A stretch of DNA of 55,775 nt, taken from positions 1 to 55,775 of the forward strand of contig NZ_LQOM01000017.1 of NCBI RefSeq assembly GCF_002101595.1, given 5' to 3'. This stretch comes from Mycobacterium celatum. Its GTDB lineage: Bacteria; Actinomycetota; Actinomycetes; Mycobacteriales; Mycobacteriaceae. Both the position numbers and the translations under genes were made by a program. The notes under the pieces were generated by a model. The model saw nothing but the letters and a program-made list of their open reading frames with translations, was not told the DNA's origin and made no database searches. Positions 20,146 to 29,561 of the stretch are shown here, one piece after another (position 1 is the stretch's first letter; every line of letters begins with the position of its first letter).

Positions 20146-23100
20146 TTACCGACGCAGGTCGGTGGCCGCGACCTGGACGAACACGCCGGTGTCCTCGGCC
20201 ATCAGCAGGCCGCGGCCGCGAGGCAGCGGGCCGCCCTTCATCTTGCCGCGGATGAAGCCCTCGTCGGGGTCGGCATCCATCACCAGCAAGGGCGCGTTCG
20301 CCTGGTGCAGCGCCCGCAGCATCGGGTCGCTGCCCGCCGACGACCAGCCGCCGAAGGTGCGGGTGATGATCACGTGCAAGCCGACGTCGGCCGCCCTGGT
20401 CACCCAGGGTGCCGCCTTGTGCAGCGGCGAGTCGAAGCCCGGCGGCAGCTGCTGCACGTCGTCGATGATCAGGAAGATCTCCGGCCCGCTCCACCACGAG
20501 TGCGACAGCAACTCCTCGGCGGACAGCCCAGGCGGCGGCTCGCGGCGCGACAGCGCGGCGGCCAGCTGATCCATCATCGCGGCGACCCCGTCGAGGTTGT
20601 ACGCGAAATTCTCGACGTAGTCGGAGCCCAGCGTGGTCAGCAGCTGACGACGCGGATCGACAAGCCACACCTGCGCGGACGGCCGCGACGTGGGCGGTGC
20701 GGTGCTGGCGCCGGGCGCGTAGATCCGCCCGATCTCGCGCATGATCGTGGCGAGCGTAGTGGTGCGCCCACACTCGCGACGGCCGGTGATCATCAAGTGC
20801 GCGTTGTCGTCGAAGTTGAGGTAGACCGGCTGGAGGTCCAATTCCGATACAGCCCAAGCGATTCCGCCCGCGCCGACGCCCTGGCGGCGATCGGCGGCGG
20901 CCAGTGCCTGCAGCTGCTCAAGCTCGAAGCGCGCCGGCAGGCGGCGCACCGGACGGGTCCGACCGACCGCCACCTGACTGACCGCCGCGGCCACGCTGTC
21001 GGACTCGAACACCGCGTTCGAGGTGCTGCTGAGCGCGGGCCTGGCCACCAGCGTGTGCAGGCCGGACTGCGGATCGCTGTCCAGTCGCACATAGTTCACC
21101 GCGACCATGCCGCGGCCCGGCTTGACCGGGACGTCCTTGGCGAACCGGGAACGCACCAGCTTGGCGTCCTCCACCGCGGCCAGCCGCAGCTCCACTCGGG
21201 AGCCGAAACCGCTACGCACCGGCGGCCGCAGCTCCGATTCCCGGTCGGCGGTGACGATCACGTGCACACCGAACGACGGCCCCTGGTTGATGATCTGGTT
21301 GACCTGCTCGATCAGGACCTCGTTCTCCTCGGCCAGCGCCCGGTAGTTGTCGATCACCAGGTAGACGTCGCCGAAGCCATCATCGGGCACGGGGCCCGGT
21401 TCGCCGGCGAACTTGCGCCGCCGGAACATCTCCATCGAGGCGATTCCGTGCTCGAGGAAGCTGCGCTTGCGGTCGCGCACCAACGCCAGCATCTCGGCGA
21501 CCGTGCGCCGCACGCCGTAAGGGTCGGTGGGCCCGACCACCTCGCCGACGTGCGGCAGTCCCGCCACGGTGGTCAGCGCGGTGCTGCTGTAGGCCAGGCA
21601 GTAGAACTGCACCTGCTCGGGCGTGTGGGTCATCGCGGCCGAGCAGATCAGCGTCTGCAGCGCGGTGGTCTTGCCGGACCCGCCGGCCCCCAGGACCAGC
21701 ACGTTGGCACCCGCGCCGGAGGTGTCCACGGTCCACGGCGGCTGGTCGTGCTTGTAGGGCCGGTCGATGATCCCGATCGGGAACACCAGGTTGCGGGCGC
21801 TGCCGTAGTTCTGCTGCCAGGGCCGGCCCAAAAAGCGGTTCACCAAGTCGTCGATCGCCACCGGCTCGTCGAGCGGCGGGTGCCACAACCGGTACGGCTC
21901 GAACGGGATCTGGCGCAGCCGGTCGATGATCACGGTCCCGACCTTCGGCGTGCGGATCGCCTCTTCTTCTTCCTCATCGTCGACGTCGACGTCGATGTCG
22001 ACGTCATCGGTGTCGGTGATCACTTCGCCGTTGGTGATCTCGCGCTGCGCGTCGAGATCCGCACCGCTCACGCTGACTTCCAGCGGCGTGAACGCGGTGG
22101 TAAAGAGTTGCGGGCGAATGTAATCGACGCTGTGCACGAGCGGCGCCTGGCCGTCCTCGTCGAGCGACACGCCGCGGCGGTAGTCGCGCCACAGGAACTC
22201 GGCCTGGAAGCGGATGATCTCATCGCCGCTCTTGCGGAAATAGCCCAGCCCCGCCTGTGCCGGCAGATTCACCGCGTTGGGCACGCCGGCGGCCTGCGCA
22301 GCGCCGGCGGTGCGGGCTTTCAGCACCAACCGGTAACCCATGTTCTCCATGAGCTTTTCGGCCCGGCTCTCGATGGTCTGCGACGCCATCATCAGGTGGA
22401 TCCAGTAGGCGCGGCCCTGCCGGCCGATCGAGTCGAGGACGTCGACCGCGGTCGGCATGATCCGGAACCACTCGTAGAACTCGTCGATGACGACCACCAG
22501 CATCGGCAGCGGCGGCATGTCCTGGCCGCGGGCCCGCAGCCGGGTGCGCATCTCGTTGTACTCCTTGGCGTCGTCGACACCGGCGTTGTCGCAAATCGCC
22601 TTGCGCCGGGCGATCTCGCCCCACAGGGCGTCCAGGAAGCGCTCCATCAGCGCCTGGTCTTCTTCCAGGTCGGTGATGATCCGCGACACGTGCGGCACCC
22701 CGGCGAACGGCTTGACGGCCGACCCACCCTTGAGGTCGGCGAGCACGAACTGCAGTTCGTCCGGCGGGTGGGCGAGCATCAGCGACTCGAGCACGGTGCG
22801 CACCAGCGTCGACTTACCCGAACCGGTTGTCCCCGACATCACGCCGTGCGGGCCGTCGCCACCCTCGTCGAGCGACTTCATGTCCAGGAACAGCAATTCG
22901 CCGTTGTCGGAGCGGTTGCCGAACGGCACCCGCAACCTCGACCGGCGCATCGAATCGCCGCGGCCGTTCCACAGGGCGTTGAAGTCGATCGACGCCGGAT
23001 CCTCGATCCCGTAGTAGGACAAGATGTCTCGCGCACCGATGTGCGCCACCCGCTGGCCGATCTCCTCGTAAGCCTCGGCGAGCCGCCACTGCGCCATGCG

Positions 23101-24327
23101 CAGCGAGAACTGCTCGGCCTCGGATTCGGTCAGCTGGTCGGCCAGCGCGAAGAACCACTTGTTGTCGTCGATCACCATCCAGGTGTCGCGGTCGCGCGGC
23201 AGCGCCTCGATCACCCCGGTTTTGTCGAAGGTCAGCACCCGCTCGGGGACGGCCGTCCACAGCGCCGACCCGGTCAGGTCGAAGAACGTCACACCGTCGA
23301 CGCCGCCGGTGCTGATCACGTATTCCCACTGCGGGTCCTCGATGTCGCAGATGACCACGTGGTGCGGGGTGGGTGTCTCCGCCGAGGAGCTGGCGTGCCG
23401 CGGCGTGAACGACCCACGGCCGGCGAACAATTCGGCTTGGTCGGCGGCGAACTCACGCACCGAGCCGTACACCATCCGCGCATTTCCCGCGGCGTCGCGG
23501 CGGCGCGGGTCACCGAAGTGGGGCAGCCACTTGACCCAATCCCATTGCGCCACATCGGAACTGACGACAATCATCTGGACGTGGTCGGGCCCGTGCGAGA
23601 ACGCCAGCTGGCAGATGATCGCCCGCATCAGGCCCAGCGCCTGCTCGCGCTCGCCCACCAGCGAATACCACGGCTCGACCAGCAGCGAGACCATCTTGGG
23701 CAGGTTGTAGACGACGCTTTGGTAGCGGCCGAACTCCTGCAGGGCCTTCCCGGTCACCGGCTCCAGCTCGATGTCGGTCGGCATGTTCTGCGGCTCGCCC
23801 CAGGTCACCTCGGGCCGGGTCATTCCGACGCCGACGCGGGCAACCCCGAAGTTGAGGTCCTTGCCGTCGGGCTTGCGCTCCCACATCCGGGGCGAGCCCA
23901 CGGCGGCCGACAAAGTGGTCGGCTCCGGGTGGTACCACCGGTAGTTGGCGTCCATGGAATCGGCGGATTCCTGGGCGGTTTCGCGCAGCATGTCCAGCAT
24001 CAACATAAACTGGGCGCGCATCGCGTCGAGCTTGGGCCGGCTCATCTGCTGCTGCCCGCCGAACCGGCCACCGAACATCATCATCGCGACGCCGCCGATC
24101 ATGAAGATCGGGAAGATCGCGCCGGCGCCCAGGAACATCCGCGAGCCGCTGGCCACGGTCATACCGACCATGCCGACCAGCAGGCCGACCACCAGCACGC
24201 CGACGACGACCAGCCACCACGGCTTGCCCTCGGGGGGCGGGACACTCAGCGGCGTCGGAAGGACGATGTTCTCCGGCTTGACTACCGGCGCCCGCTCCGG
24301 CGTGGGCCGCGCAAAGCCACGTTTCAC
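20146..24327 (-). CDS. eccC5: EccC5, FtsK/SpoIIIE-type secretion ATPase
   Basis: Motor ATPase of ESX-5 that recognises substrates. It is 1393 aa with a GTG start overlapping the eccB5 stop by four bases. Two membrane helices lie at about residues 36-60 and 65-86, then a DUF-type linker. ATPase domain 1 has Walker A TGSGKST (501-507, K505) and Walker B VVVIDE. Domain 2 has GAGGSGKTT (K886). Domain 3 has GRRECGRTT with Arg in the Lys place (R1188), the degenerate form usual in this family. The linker before domain 2 holds an acidic run at about 772-789. Unlike ESX-1 the protein is not split. Confidence 0.98.
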   Translation of the reverse strand: MKRGFARPTPERAPVVKPENIVLPTPLSVPPPEGKPWWLVVVGVLVVGLLVGMVGMTVASGSRMFLGAGAIFPIFMIGGVAMMMFGGRFGGQQQMSRPKLDAMRAQFMLMLDMLRETAQESADSMDANYRWYHPEPTTLSAAVGSPRMWERKPDGKDLNFGVARVGVGMTRPEVTWGEPQNMPTDIELEPVTGKALQEFGRYQSVVYNLPKMVSLLVEPWYSLVGEREQALGLMRAIICQLAFSHGPDHVQMIVVSSDVAQWDWVKWLPHFGDPRRRDAAGNARMVYGSVREFAADQAELFAGRGSFTPRHASSSAETPTPHHVVICDIEDPQWEYVISTGGVDGVTFFDLTGSALWTAVPERVLTFDKTGVIEALPRDRDTWMVIDDNKWFFALADQLTESEAEQFSLRMAQWRLAEAYEEIGQRVAHIGARDILSYYGIEDPASIDFNALWNGRGDSMRRSRLRVPFGNRSDNGELLFLDMKSLDEGGDGPHGVMSGTTGSGKSTLVRTVLESLMLAHPPDELQFVLADLKGGSAVKPFAGVPHVSRIITDLEEDQALMERFLDALWGEIARRKAICDNAGVDDAKEYNEMRTRLRARGQDMPPLPMLVVVIDEFYEWFRIMPTAVDVLDSIGRQGRAYWIHLMMASQTIESRAEKLMENMGYRLVLKARTAGAAQAAGVPNAVNLPAQAGLGYFRKSGDEIIRFQAEFLWRDYRRGVSLDEDGQAPLVHSVDYIRPQLFTTAFTPLEVSVSGADLDAQREITNGEVITDTDDVDIDVDVDDEEEEEAIRTPKVGTVIIDRLRQIPFEPYRLWHPPLDEPVAIDDLVNRFLGRPWQQNYGSARNLVFPIGIIDRPYKHDQPPWTVDTSGAGANVLVLGAGGSGKTTALQTLICSAAMTHTPEQVQFYCLAYSSTALTTVAGLPHVGEVVGPTDPYGVRRTVAEMLALVRDRKRSFLEHGIASMEMFRRRKFAGEPGPVPDDGFGDVYLVIDNYRALAEENEVLIEQVNQIINQGPSFGVHVIVTADRESELRPPVRSGFGSRVELRLAAVEDAKLVRSRFAKDVPVKPGRGMVAVNYVRLDSDPQSGLHTLVARPALSSTSNAVFESDSVAAAVSQVAVGRTRPVRRLPARFELEQLQALAAADRRQGVGAGGIAWAVSELDLQPVYLNFDDNAHLMITGRRECGRTTTLATIMREIGRIYAPGASTAPPTSRPSAQVWLVDPRRQLLTTLGSDYVENFAYNLDGVAAMMDQLAAALSRREPPPGLSAEELLSHSWWSGPEIFLIIDDVQQLPPGFDSPLHKAAPWVTRAADVGLHVIITRTFGGWSSAGSDPMLRALHQANAPLLVMDADPDEGFIRGKMKGGPLPRGRGLLMAEDTGVFVQVAATDLRR

Positions 24328-25844
24328 TTGGGTACCGCCAATTCTGCAGGGTTCATGTCGGTCGGAAGGGTGTCATGGCGCACCAGCGCGTCAGCTCGTG
24401 ACAGCGTCGGCCCGGGCGCCAGCAGACGTAACGCCACCCACGGCGCCGGACTCGGCGTCGAGGTCAGGCCCAGCGCGCTGCGTGCGTCGCGGGTGTTGTC
24501 GACCCCGAAGCGCACACCCGAATCAGAAAGCCACCACAGCGATTCCGTCGTCGACGCGCCGGGATCGTTGCCGGTGACCGCGACGAAGTTCGCAAAGTTG
24601 GGGCCGAAGAAGACCCGGTCGGCTTCCCGGCCGGAGTTGTCGGCCTTCACCAGCGACACCACTTTGTTGGTGTCGGACTGAGCCACCGGGATGGTCGGAC
24701 CGGACACCACCTCGGTGCGCGCCCGCTCCTCGCCGGCGGTCTTCTCCCACCACCAGCAGGTCGCCGGGTTGTCGCGAATGTCCACCACCTTCAGCGGGCC
24801 ATCCGGATAGGCCGACAGATCCAGGCCGGTCACCACCGGCATCTTCGCCAGGGCGGGCGGCGCGACCGTCACCAGATGAGCGCCCGGGGTGGCGCCGGCG
24901 TTCTGCAGGATCTGGGCCACCACCGGCGTCACGGTCTGCACACCGTCCATCAGCACCACCGAATATTGTTGTGGCCCACTGATTTGCGGAGTCACGAACA
25001 CCGTCCCCACCGGACCGGGGGCCCCGGGGAAATTAGCCGGACTGCCGGCGTCGGGCACTTTGGGCACCGTCAGCTCGGGGCCCACCGGCAGGGCGTCGTA
25101 GAGCGCGCGGCTCATCGGCCGGGCCTGGGTGACTTGTTCCGGGGTAATGCCCAGGGGCAGCAGCACGGCCCGGTTGCCCGCGTCGATGCGCGATCGGCGG
25201 CCTTCCCGGATCACCCAGGTGTCGTTGCCGTAGCGCAGCACCACCGCGTCCGATCCGCTCAGCACCCGCCGGTGATTCGACAGGTCCGGGGTGCCGTCGA
25301 TCACCGTCACGGTCACCGGGGACGGCGCCCCCACCCCGGCGGTCGAGGTGACCGCGTCACACACCAGCCACGACGACGACGTGGGTGTGGTCGGCGAGAA
25401 CGAGGACGGGGCGCCGGGAATGCCGACCATCGGGCCGTGCGGTTGCTCGGCGATCTGGCTCGAGCGCACCTTGTGCGGGTTGTCGGCGCGGCCGGCGATC
25501 AGCCGGGCCGATGCCAGGTTCAGCGCCGGATACAACGTGTCGCCGACCCGGACGTACAGCGCGCCGGAATCGCGGTCGGCGATGATCGGCGACTCGTTCA
25601 GCTGGCCGGAGGGGTTGATGAACGACCACAGCAGGGCGCCCAGGCAGATCACCGCCGCCGCAGACACCGACGCCACGACGGCCAGCGTCTGGCGCCGGCC
25701 CGGTTCGATCTCCATCCGGACCCGCCAGCGGGTCAACGCCATCGCGGTCCGTCGCGCCAGGAACTGGTAGCCGGTTACTTGGGTGCGCGTCGACAGCCCG
25801 AGACCGTACCCCGAGCCGCGCTGGCCGCCCTGCTCAGACGGCAC
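24324..25844 (-). CDS. eccB5: EccB5, ESX-5 membrane complex component
   Basis: Core membrane protein with a short cytosolic N-terminus, one transmembrane helix (TLAVVASVSAAAVICLGALLW, about residues 53-73) and a large periplasmic repeat domain. It is 506 aa. Two periplasmic cysteines (WLVCDAV and PATCWWWE) are in the positions of the family disulfide. GTG start at 25844 with only a weak ribosome site. It is the first gene of the ESX-5 run, divergent from malQ, so the ESX-5 promoter should lie in the 239-bp spacer. Confidence 0.97.
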   Translation of the reverse strand: MPSEQGGQRGSGYGLGLSTRTQVTGYQFLARRTAMALTRWRVRMEIEPGRRQTLAVVASVSAAAVICLGALLWSFINPSGQLNESPIIADRDSGALYVRVGDTLYPALNLASARLIAGRADNPHKVRSSQIAEQPHGPMVGIPGAPSSFSPTTPTSSSWLVCDAVTSTAGVGAPSPVTVTVIDGTPDLSNHRRVLSGSDAVVLRYGNDTWVIREGRRSRIDAGNRAVLLPLGITPEQVTQARPMSRALYDALPVGPELTVPKVPDAGSPANFPGAPGPVGTVFVTPQISGPQQYSVVLMDGVQTVTPVVAQILQNAGATPGAHLVTVAPPALAKMPVVTGLDLSAYPDGPLKVVDIRDNPATCWWWEKTAGEERARTEVVSGPTIPVAQSDTNKVVSLVKADNSGREADRVFFGPNFANFVAVTGNDPGASTTESLWWLSDSGVRFGVDNTRDARSALGLTSTPSPAPWVALRLLAPGPTLSRADALVRHDTLPTDMNPAELAVPK

Positions 25845-26083
25845 GGCGGATCACGCCCCGAACCGACGGAACGCCTGCAAAATGCGGATCGCCACTATTC
25901 ACATCGATAACCGTAGGGCACCCCCACCGACCTCGCCACGCGAGACGCGATGTCGTGACCCGTCCCGATGGTGGCCTGCACCACAGCATCATCACTTGCC
26001 ATCTGTCCTGCTGGAATCGTCAAGCCTTCATTGGAATGGTAGCGACGCGGAGCGAAGTCGGCTCGTCTTGCAAGATTGGCTGC
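25845..26083. promoter_or_regulatory. Divergent spacer, eccB5 / malQ
   Basis: 239 bp without a gene. It must hold the promoter for the ESX-5 core on the minus strand and for malQ on the plus strand. I see no clear repeat or operator. Confidence 0.5.
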
Positions 26084-28210
26084 ATGACGCCCACTGCCCC
26101 GTCGTTGACCGAACTCGCCGGGCGGCTGGGAATCGCCGCCGACTACGAGGACTGGACCGGTCGGCGGGTGGCCGTGCCGGAAAGCACGGTGGTGGCCGTC
26201 CTCGCAGCGTTCGGGGTGGCCGCGGGTACCGAGGCTGAACGCGCCGCCGCGCTGAGCGCCCTCGACCGCGCGTATTGGGCCCGTCCGCTGCCGGCCACCA
26301 TCGTGGGCCGTGCCGGCGCGCAGACCCGCTTTTGGGCGCATGTAACCCACGGCCATCCCGCCGAGGTGTGGGTGCAGCTCGAGGATGGAACCCTGCGCCG
26401 CAGCGTACGGCAGGTCGACAACTTCACCGAGCCGTTCGACCTCGACGGGCGCCTGGTCGGCGAGGCCAGCTTCGTGCTGCCCACCGACCTGCCGCTGGGC
26501 TATCACCGCCTGCATCTGCGCTCCGGTGACGAGGAGGCCGACACCGCGCTGATCGTGACGCCCGACTGGCTGGGATTGCCGGAGCGGCTCGGCGCTCGCC
26601 GCACCTGGGGGCTGGCGGCACAGTTATATAGCGTGCGGTCCCGAGGGTCGTGGGGCGTCGGCGACCTGACCGATCTCACCGACCTGGCGGTCTGGTCGGC
26701 GTCGCGGCACGGCGCCGGCTATCTGCTCGTCAACCCGCTGCATGCGGCCGCACCGACCAAGCCGATGGAACCGTCGCCCTATCTGCCGACGTCGCGGCGC
26801 TTCGTCAACCCGCTCTATCTGCGTGTCGAGGCGATCCCGGAGTTCGCCTACCTACCCAAACGCGGCCGGGTGTGGCGGCTGCGTGACCGGGCCCGCGACC
26901 GCGCAGCCGCCGACTCGATCGACCGCGACGGCGCATGGGCGGCCAAACGCAAGGCGCTGCAAGTCGTCTACCGCGTCCCGCGTTCGGCCGGCCGGCAACT
27001 GGCCTATGCGGCGTTCTGCGCGCGCGAGGGCTCCGCGCTCGACGACTTCGCCACCTGGTGTGCGCTGGCCGAAGAGTACGGCGGTGACTGGCGTCAATGG
27101 CCGGAATCGCTGCAGCACCCCGGCGCGCCCGGGGTGGCGGATTTCGTCGCCGAGCACGCGGCGGAGGTGGATTTCCATCGCTGGCTGCAGTGGCAGCTCG
27201 ACGAGCAGCTGGGCGCCGCCCAGTCGCGGGCGGTGGCGGCCGGGATGTCGCTGGGCATCATGGCTGACCTGGCCGTCGGCGTGCATCCCAGCGGCGCGGA
27301 CGCCTGGGCGCTGCAGGACGTGCTGGCACTCGGTGTGACGGCAGGCGCGCCGCCGGACGAGTTCAACCAGCTCGGCCAGGACTGGTCGCAGCCGCCGTGG
27401 CGCCCGGACCGGCTCGACGAGCAGGAGTACCAGCCGTTCCGGGCCTTGATCCGCGCCATACTGCGCCACGCCGGCGGGGTGCGCATCGACCACATCATCG
27501 GACTGTTCCGGCTGTGGTGGATCCCCGACAGTTCGCCGCCCACGCACGGCACCTACGTGCGCTACGACCACGAGGCGATGGTCGGCATCGTCGCGCTGGA
27601 GGCCCATCGCGCCGGGGCGGTGGTCGTCGGAGAAGACCTCGGCACCGTCGAGCCGTGGGTGCGCGACTATCTGCGGACACGCGGCGTGCTGGGCACCTCG
27701 ATTCTGTGGTTCGAGCGCGACCGCGATGGTGACGGCGGCCCGCTTCCGGCCGAGCGCTGGCGGGAGTACTGCCTGTCGTCGGTCACCACCCACGACCTGC
27801 CGCCGACGGCCGGTTATCTGGCCGGTGAGCATGTACGGCTTCGGGATTCGCTGGGACTGTTGACCCGCCCGGTCGACGAGGAACTCGCCGCCGCCCAGGC
27901 CGACCGGGAAGCCTGGCTGGCCGAGCTGCGCCGGGTCGGGCTGCTGGGCCGGCACGCCGACCTCGACGAAACCGTGGTGGCCCTGCACGAGTACCTGGGG
28001 CGCACGCCGTCGCGGATGCTGGGCCTGGCGCTGAGCGACGCGGTCGGCGACCACCGCACCCAGAACCAGCCCGGCACCACCGACGAGTACCCCAACTGGC
28101 GTGTCCCGCTGTCCGGACCGGACGGTCGGCCGGTGCTGCTCGAGGACGTCTTCACCGATCCGCGGGCCGCCCGGCTGGCCGAAACGCTGCACGCCCAGAC
28201 GACCCGTTAA
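26084..28210 (+). CDS. malQ: 4-alpha-glucanotransferase (amylomaltase)
   Basis: Transfers maltooligosaccharide segments between alpha-1,4-glucans in glycogen and maltose metabolism. It is 708 aa, GH77. The ATG at 26084 (MTPTAPSLTELAGRLGI) fits the family start. The frame opens further upstream without support. The catalytic triad is visible as D469 (VRIDHIIGLF), E517 (VVGEDLGTVEPW) and D571 (TTHDLPPTAG). An N-terminal beta-sandwich extension covers about residues 1-140, as in other actinobacterial MalQ. The malQ-eccB5 neighbourhood is conserved in M. tuberculosis (Rv1781c-Rv1782). Confidence 0.97.
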   Translation: MTPTAPSLTELAGRLGIAADYEDWTGRRVAVPESTVVAVLAAFGVAAGTEAERAAALSALDRAYWARPLPATIVGRAGAQTRFWAHVTHGHPAEVWVQLEDGTLRRSVRQVDNFTEPFDLDGRLVGEASFVLPTDLPLGYHRLHLRSGDEEADTALIVTPDWLGLPERLGARRTWGLAAQLYSVRSRGSWGVGDLTDLTDLAVWSASRHGAGYLLVNPLHAAAPTKPMEPSPYLPTSRRFVNPLYLRVEAIPEFAYLPKRGRVWRLRDRARDRAAADSIDRDGAWAAKRKALQVVYRVPRSAGRQLAYAAFCAREGSALDDFATWCALAEEYGGDWRQWPESLQHPGAPGVADFVAEHAAEVDFHRWLQWQLDEQLGAAQSRAVAAGMSLGIMADLAVGVHPSGADAWALQDVLALGVTAGAPPDEFNQLGQDWSQPPWRPDRLDEQEYQPFRALIRAILRHAGGVRIDHIIGLFRLWWIPDSSPPTHGTYVRYDHEAMVGIVALEAHRAGAVVVGEDLGTVEPWVRDYLRTRGVLGTSILWFERDRDGDGGPLPAERWREYCLSSVTTHDLPPTAGYLAGEHVRLRDSLGLLTRPVDEELAAAQADREAWLAELRRVGLLGRHADLDETVVALHEYLGRTPSRMLGLALSDAVGDHRTQNQPGTTDEYPNWRVPLSGPDGRPVLLEDVFTDPRAARLAETLHAQTTR

Positions 28211-28221
28211 CCTCACGGGTC

Positions 28222-29103
28222 ATGAAATTCGCGGTGGTCGCCCCGGTCGGCGCCGGTGTCACCGGTGACCCCGTGTGGATGGCGGCGTTTGCGCGGCATC
28301 TGGAGATCTGCGGCTTCGAGTCGATCGTGGTCGTCGAGCACACCGTGCTGGCGACCCGCTACGAGAGCGTCTACCCCTACGACAGCTCGGGCCGGGTGGA
28401 ACTCGCGGCCGACTGCCCGGTCCCCGATCCGCTTGATCTGCTGGCGTTTTTGGTCGGCCACACCGAGCGGCTCGGTCTGGCCACCGGAGTTCTGGTGCTG
28501 CCCAATCACCATCCGGTTGTGCTGGCCAAGCGTGCGGCCACCGTCGACGTGCTGTCGGGTGGGCGGCTTCGGCTGTGTGTCGGCGTCGGTTGGCTGCGCG
28601 AAGAAATCGAAGCCTGCGGAACCGAATTCGACAGCCGGGGGCGGCGGGCCGACGAGCAGTTGGCCGTGCTGCGGGCACTGTGGGACGACCACTCGCACGG
28701 GGTCAGTCACCATGGCGAGTTCTTTCACTTCGACGACATCACTTGCTACCCGAAACCTGTTGCGGGCGCGCAACTTCCGGTTCATATTGGTGGGCACAGC
28801 GGCGCGGCGGCGCGACGGGCCGGGCGTTTCGGGGACGGATTTCAGCCGTTGGGAGTCGCCGGCCCCGGGCTGGCGAGGTTGCTGACGCTGATGCGCGACG
28901 AGGCCTCGGCTGCGGGCCGCGACCCAGAGCTCCTCGAGGTGTCATTGGGCCACTCGGTCACCAAGATCGACGCCGACCGCGCGGGCCGGCTGAGCGAGCA
29001 GGGCGCCGACCGGATCGTGTTGGCCATGCCGCCGATCACCGACATCGAGCAGGCCAAGGACGCGTTGTCGGCCTGCGCGCAACGTCTGTCGCTGCCGGCA
29101 TGA
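28222..29103 (+). CDS. LLM-class F420-dependent oxidoreductase
   Basis: A 293-aa TIM-barrel protein of the luciferase-like monooxygenase class, probably using coenzyme F420 as mycobacterial members do. Typical blocks are VEHTV near residue 38, RLGLATGVLVLPNHHPVVLAK (about 87-107), DVLSGGRLRLCVGVGWLREE (about 112-131) and PVHIGGHS (about 188). It starts 11 bp after malQ, and its stop overlaps the next start. The substrate is unknown. Confidence 0.88.
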   Translation: MKFAVVAPVGAGVTGDPVWMAAFARHLEICGFESIVVVEHTVLATRYESVYPYDSSGRVELAADCPVPDPLDLLAFLVGHTERLGLATGVLVLPNHHPVVLAKRAATVDVLSGGRLRLCVGVGWLREEIEACGTEFDSRGRRADEQLAVLRALWDDHSHGVSHHGEFFHFDDITCYPKPVAGAQLPVHIGGHSGAAARRAGRFGDGFQPLGVAGPGLARLLTLMRDEASAAGRDPELLEVSLGHSVTKIDADRAGRLSEQGADRIVLAMPPITDIEQAKDALSACAQRLSLPA

Positions 29104-29561
29104 TGCTCATCGCAGCTAACCGGACGGCGCTCTCCGATCTGGTGCACCGATACGCCGCAGGCGTCGACGATCGCCAATTCGACGCTGTTGCAGCTCTTTT
29201 CACCGACACCGCTCAACTTGCCGTGCCCGACCCGCCCGCCGCGCTGGAGCCGGTCCAGCGGCACAGCGGGCGGGCGGCCATCGCAGCGGCGATCGCCAAA
29301 GTCGCCGTCACCGTGCGCACCGAGCACGCGATCGTGGGCGAGGTCTACGACGACGGCCCGCGACCCGATACCGCGCGGGGCCGCATCGCCTGCATCGCCC
29401 ACCACTGGAGCGGCAATGCGGATCAGCTCACCGACGTGGTCTGGCATCTGCGTTACGACGACGAGTACCAGCGCACAGATGTGGGCTGGCGGATCGCCGT
29501 TCGCACGCTGACGATCAACGCCATCGAGGCTCGGCCGGCGCGCCGCCTGCGGTCTACCTAG
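29100..29561 (+). CDS. SnoaL-like / NTF2-fold protein
   Basis: A 153-aa nuclear transport factor 2-like protein. The ATG overlaps the TGA of the oxidoreductase (ATGA), so it is translationally coupled and probably acts with it. The family start is seen in LSDLVHRYAAGVDDRQFDAVAALFTDTA, and the conserved W-R-I at about 132. Its 3' end overlaps the stop of the convergent glycosyltransferase by eight bases. Confidence 0.82.
   Translation: MMLIAANRTALSDLVHRYAAGVDDRQFDAVAALFTDTAQLAVPDPPAALEPVQRHSGRAAIAAAIAKVAVTVRTEHAIVGEVYDDGPRPDTARGRIACIAHHWSGNADQLTDVVWHLRYDDEYQRTDVGWRIAVRTLTINAIEARPARRLRST

Noticed and set aside
20128..24681. A 1517-codon open frame on the plus strand
   Set aside because: It is the antisense shadow of eccC5, with His/Arg/Asp-rich composition and no recognisable domain.
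28575..29561. A 328-codon plus-strand frame covering the oxidoreductase end and the SnoaL-like gene
   Set aside because: Only its last part is a real gene; the first half is an out-of-frame shadow of the oxidoreductase.
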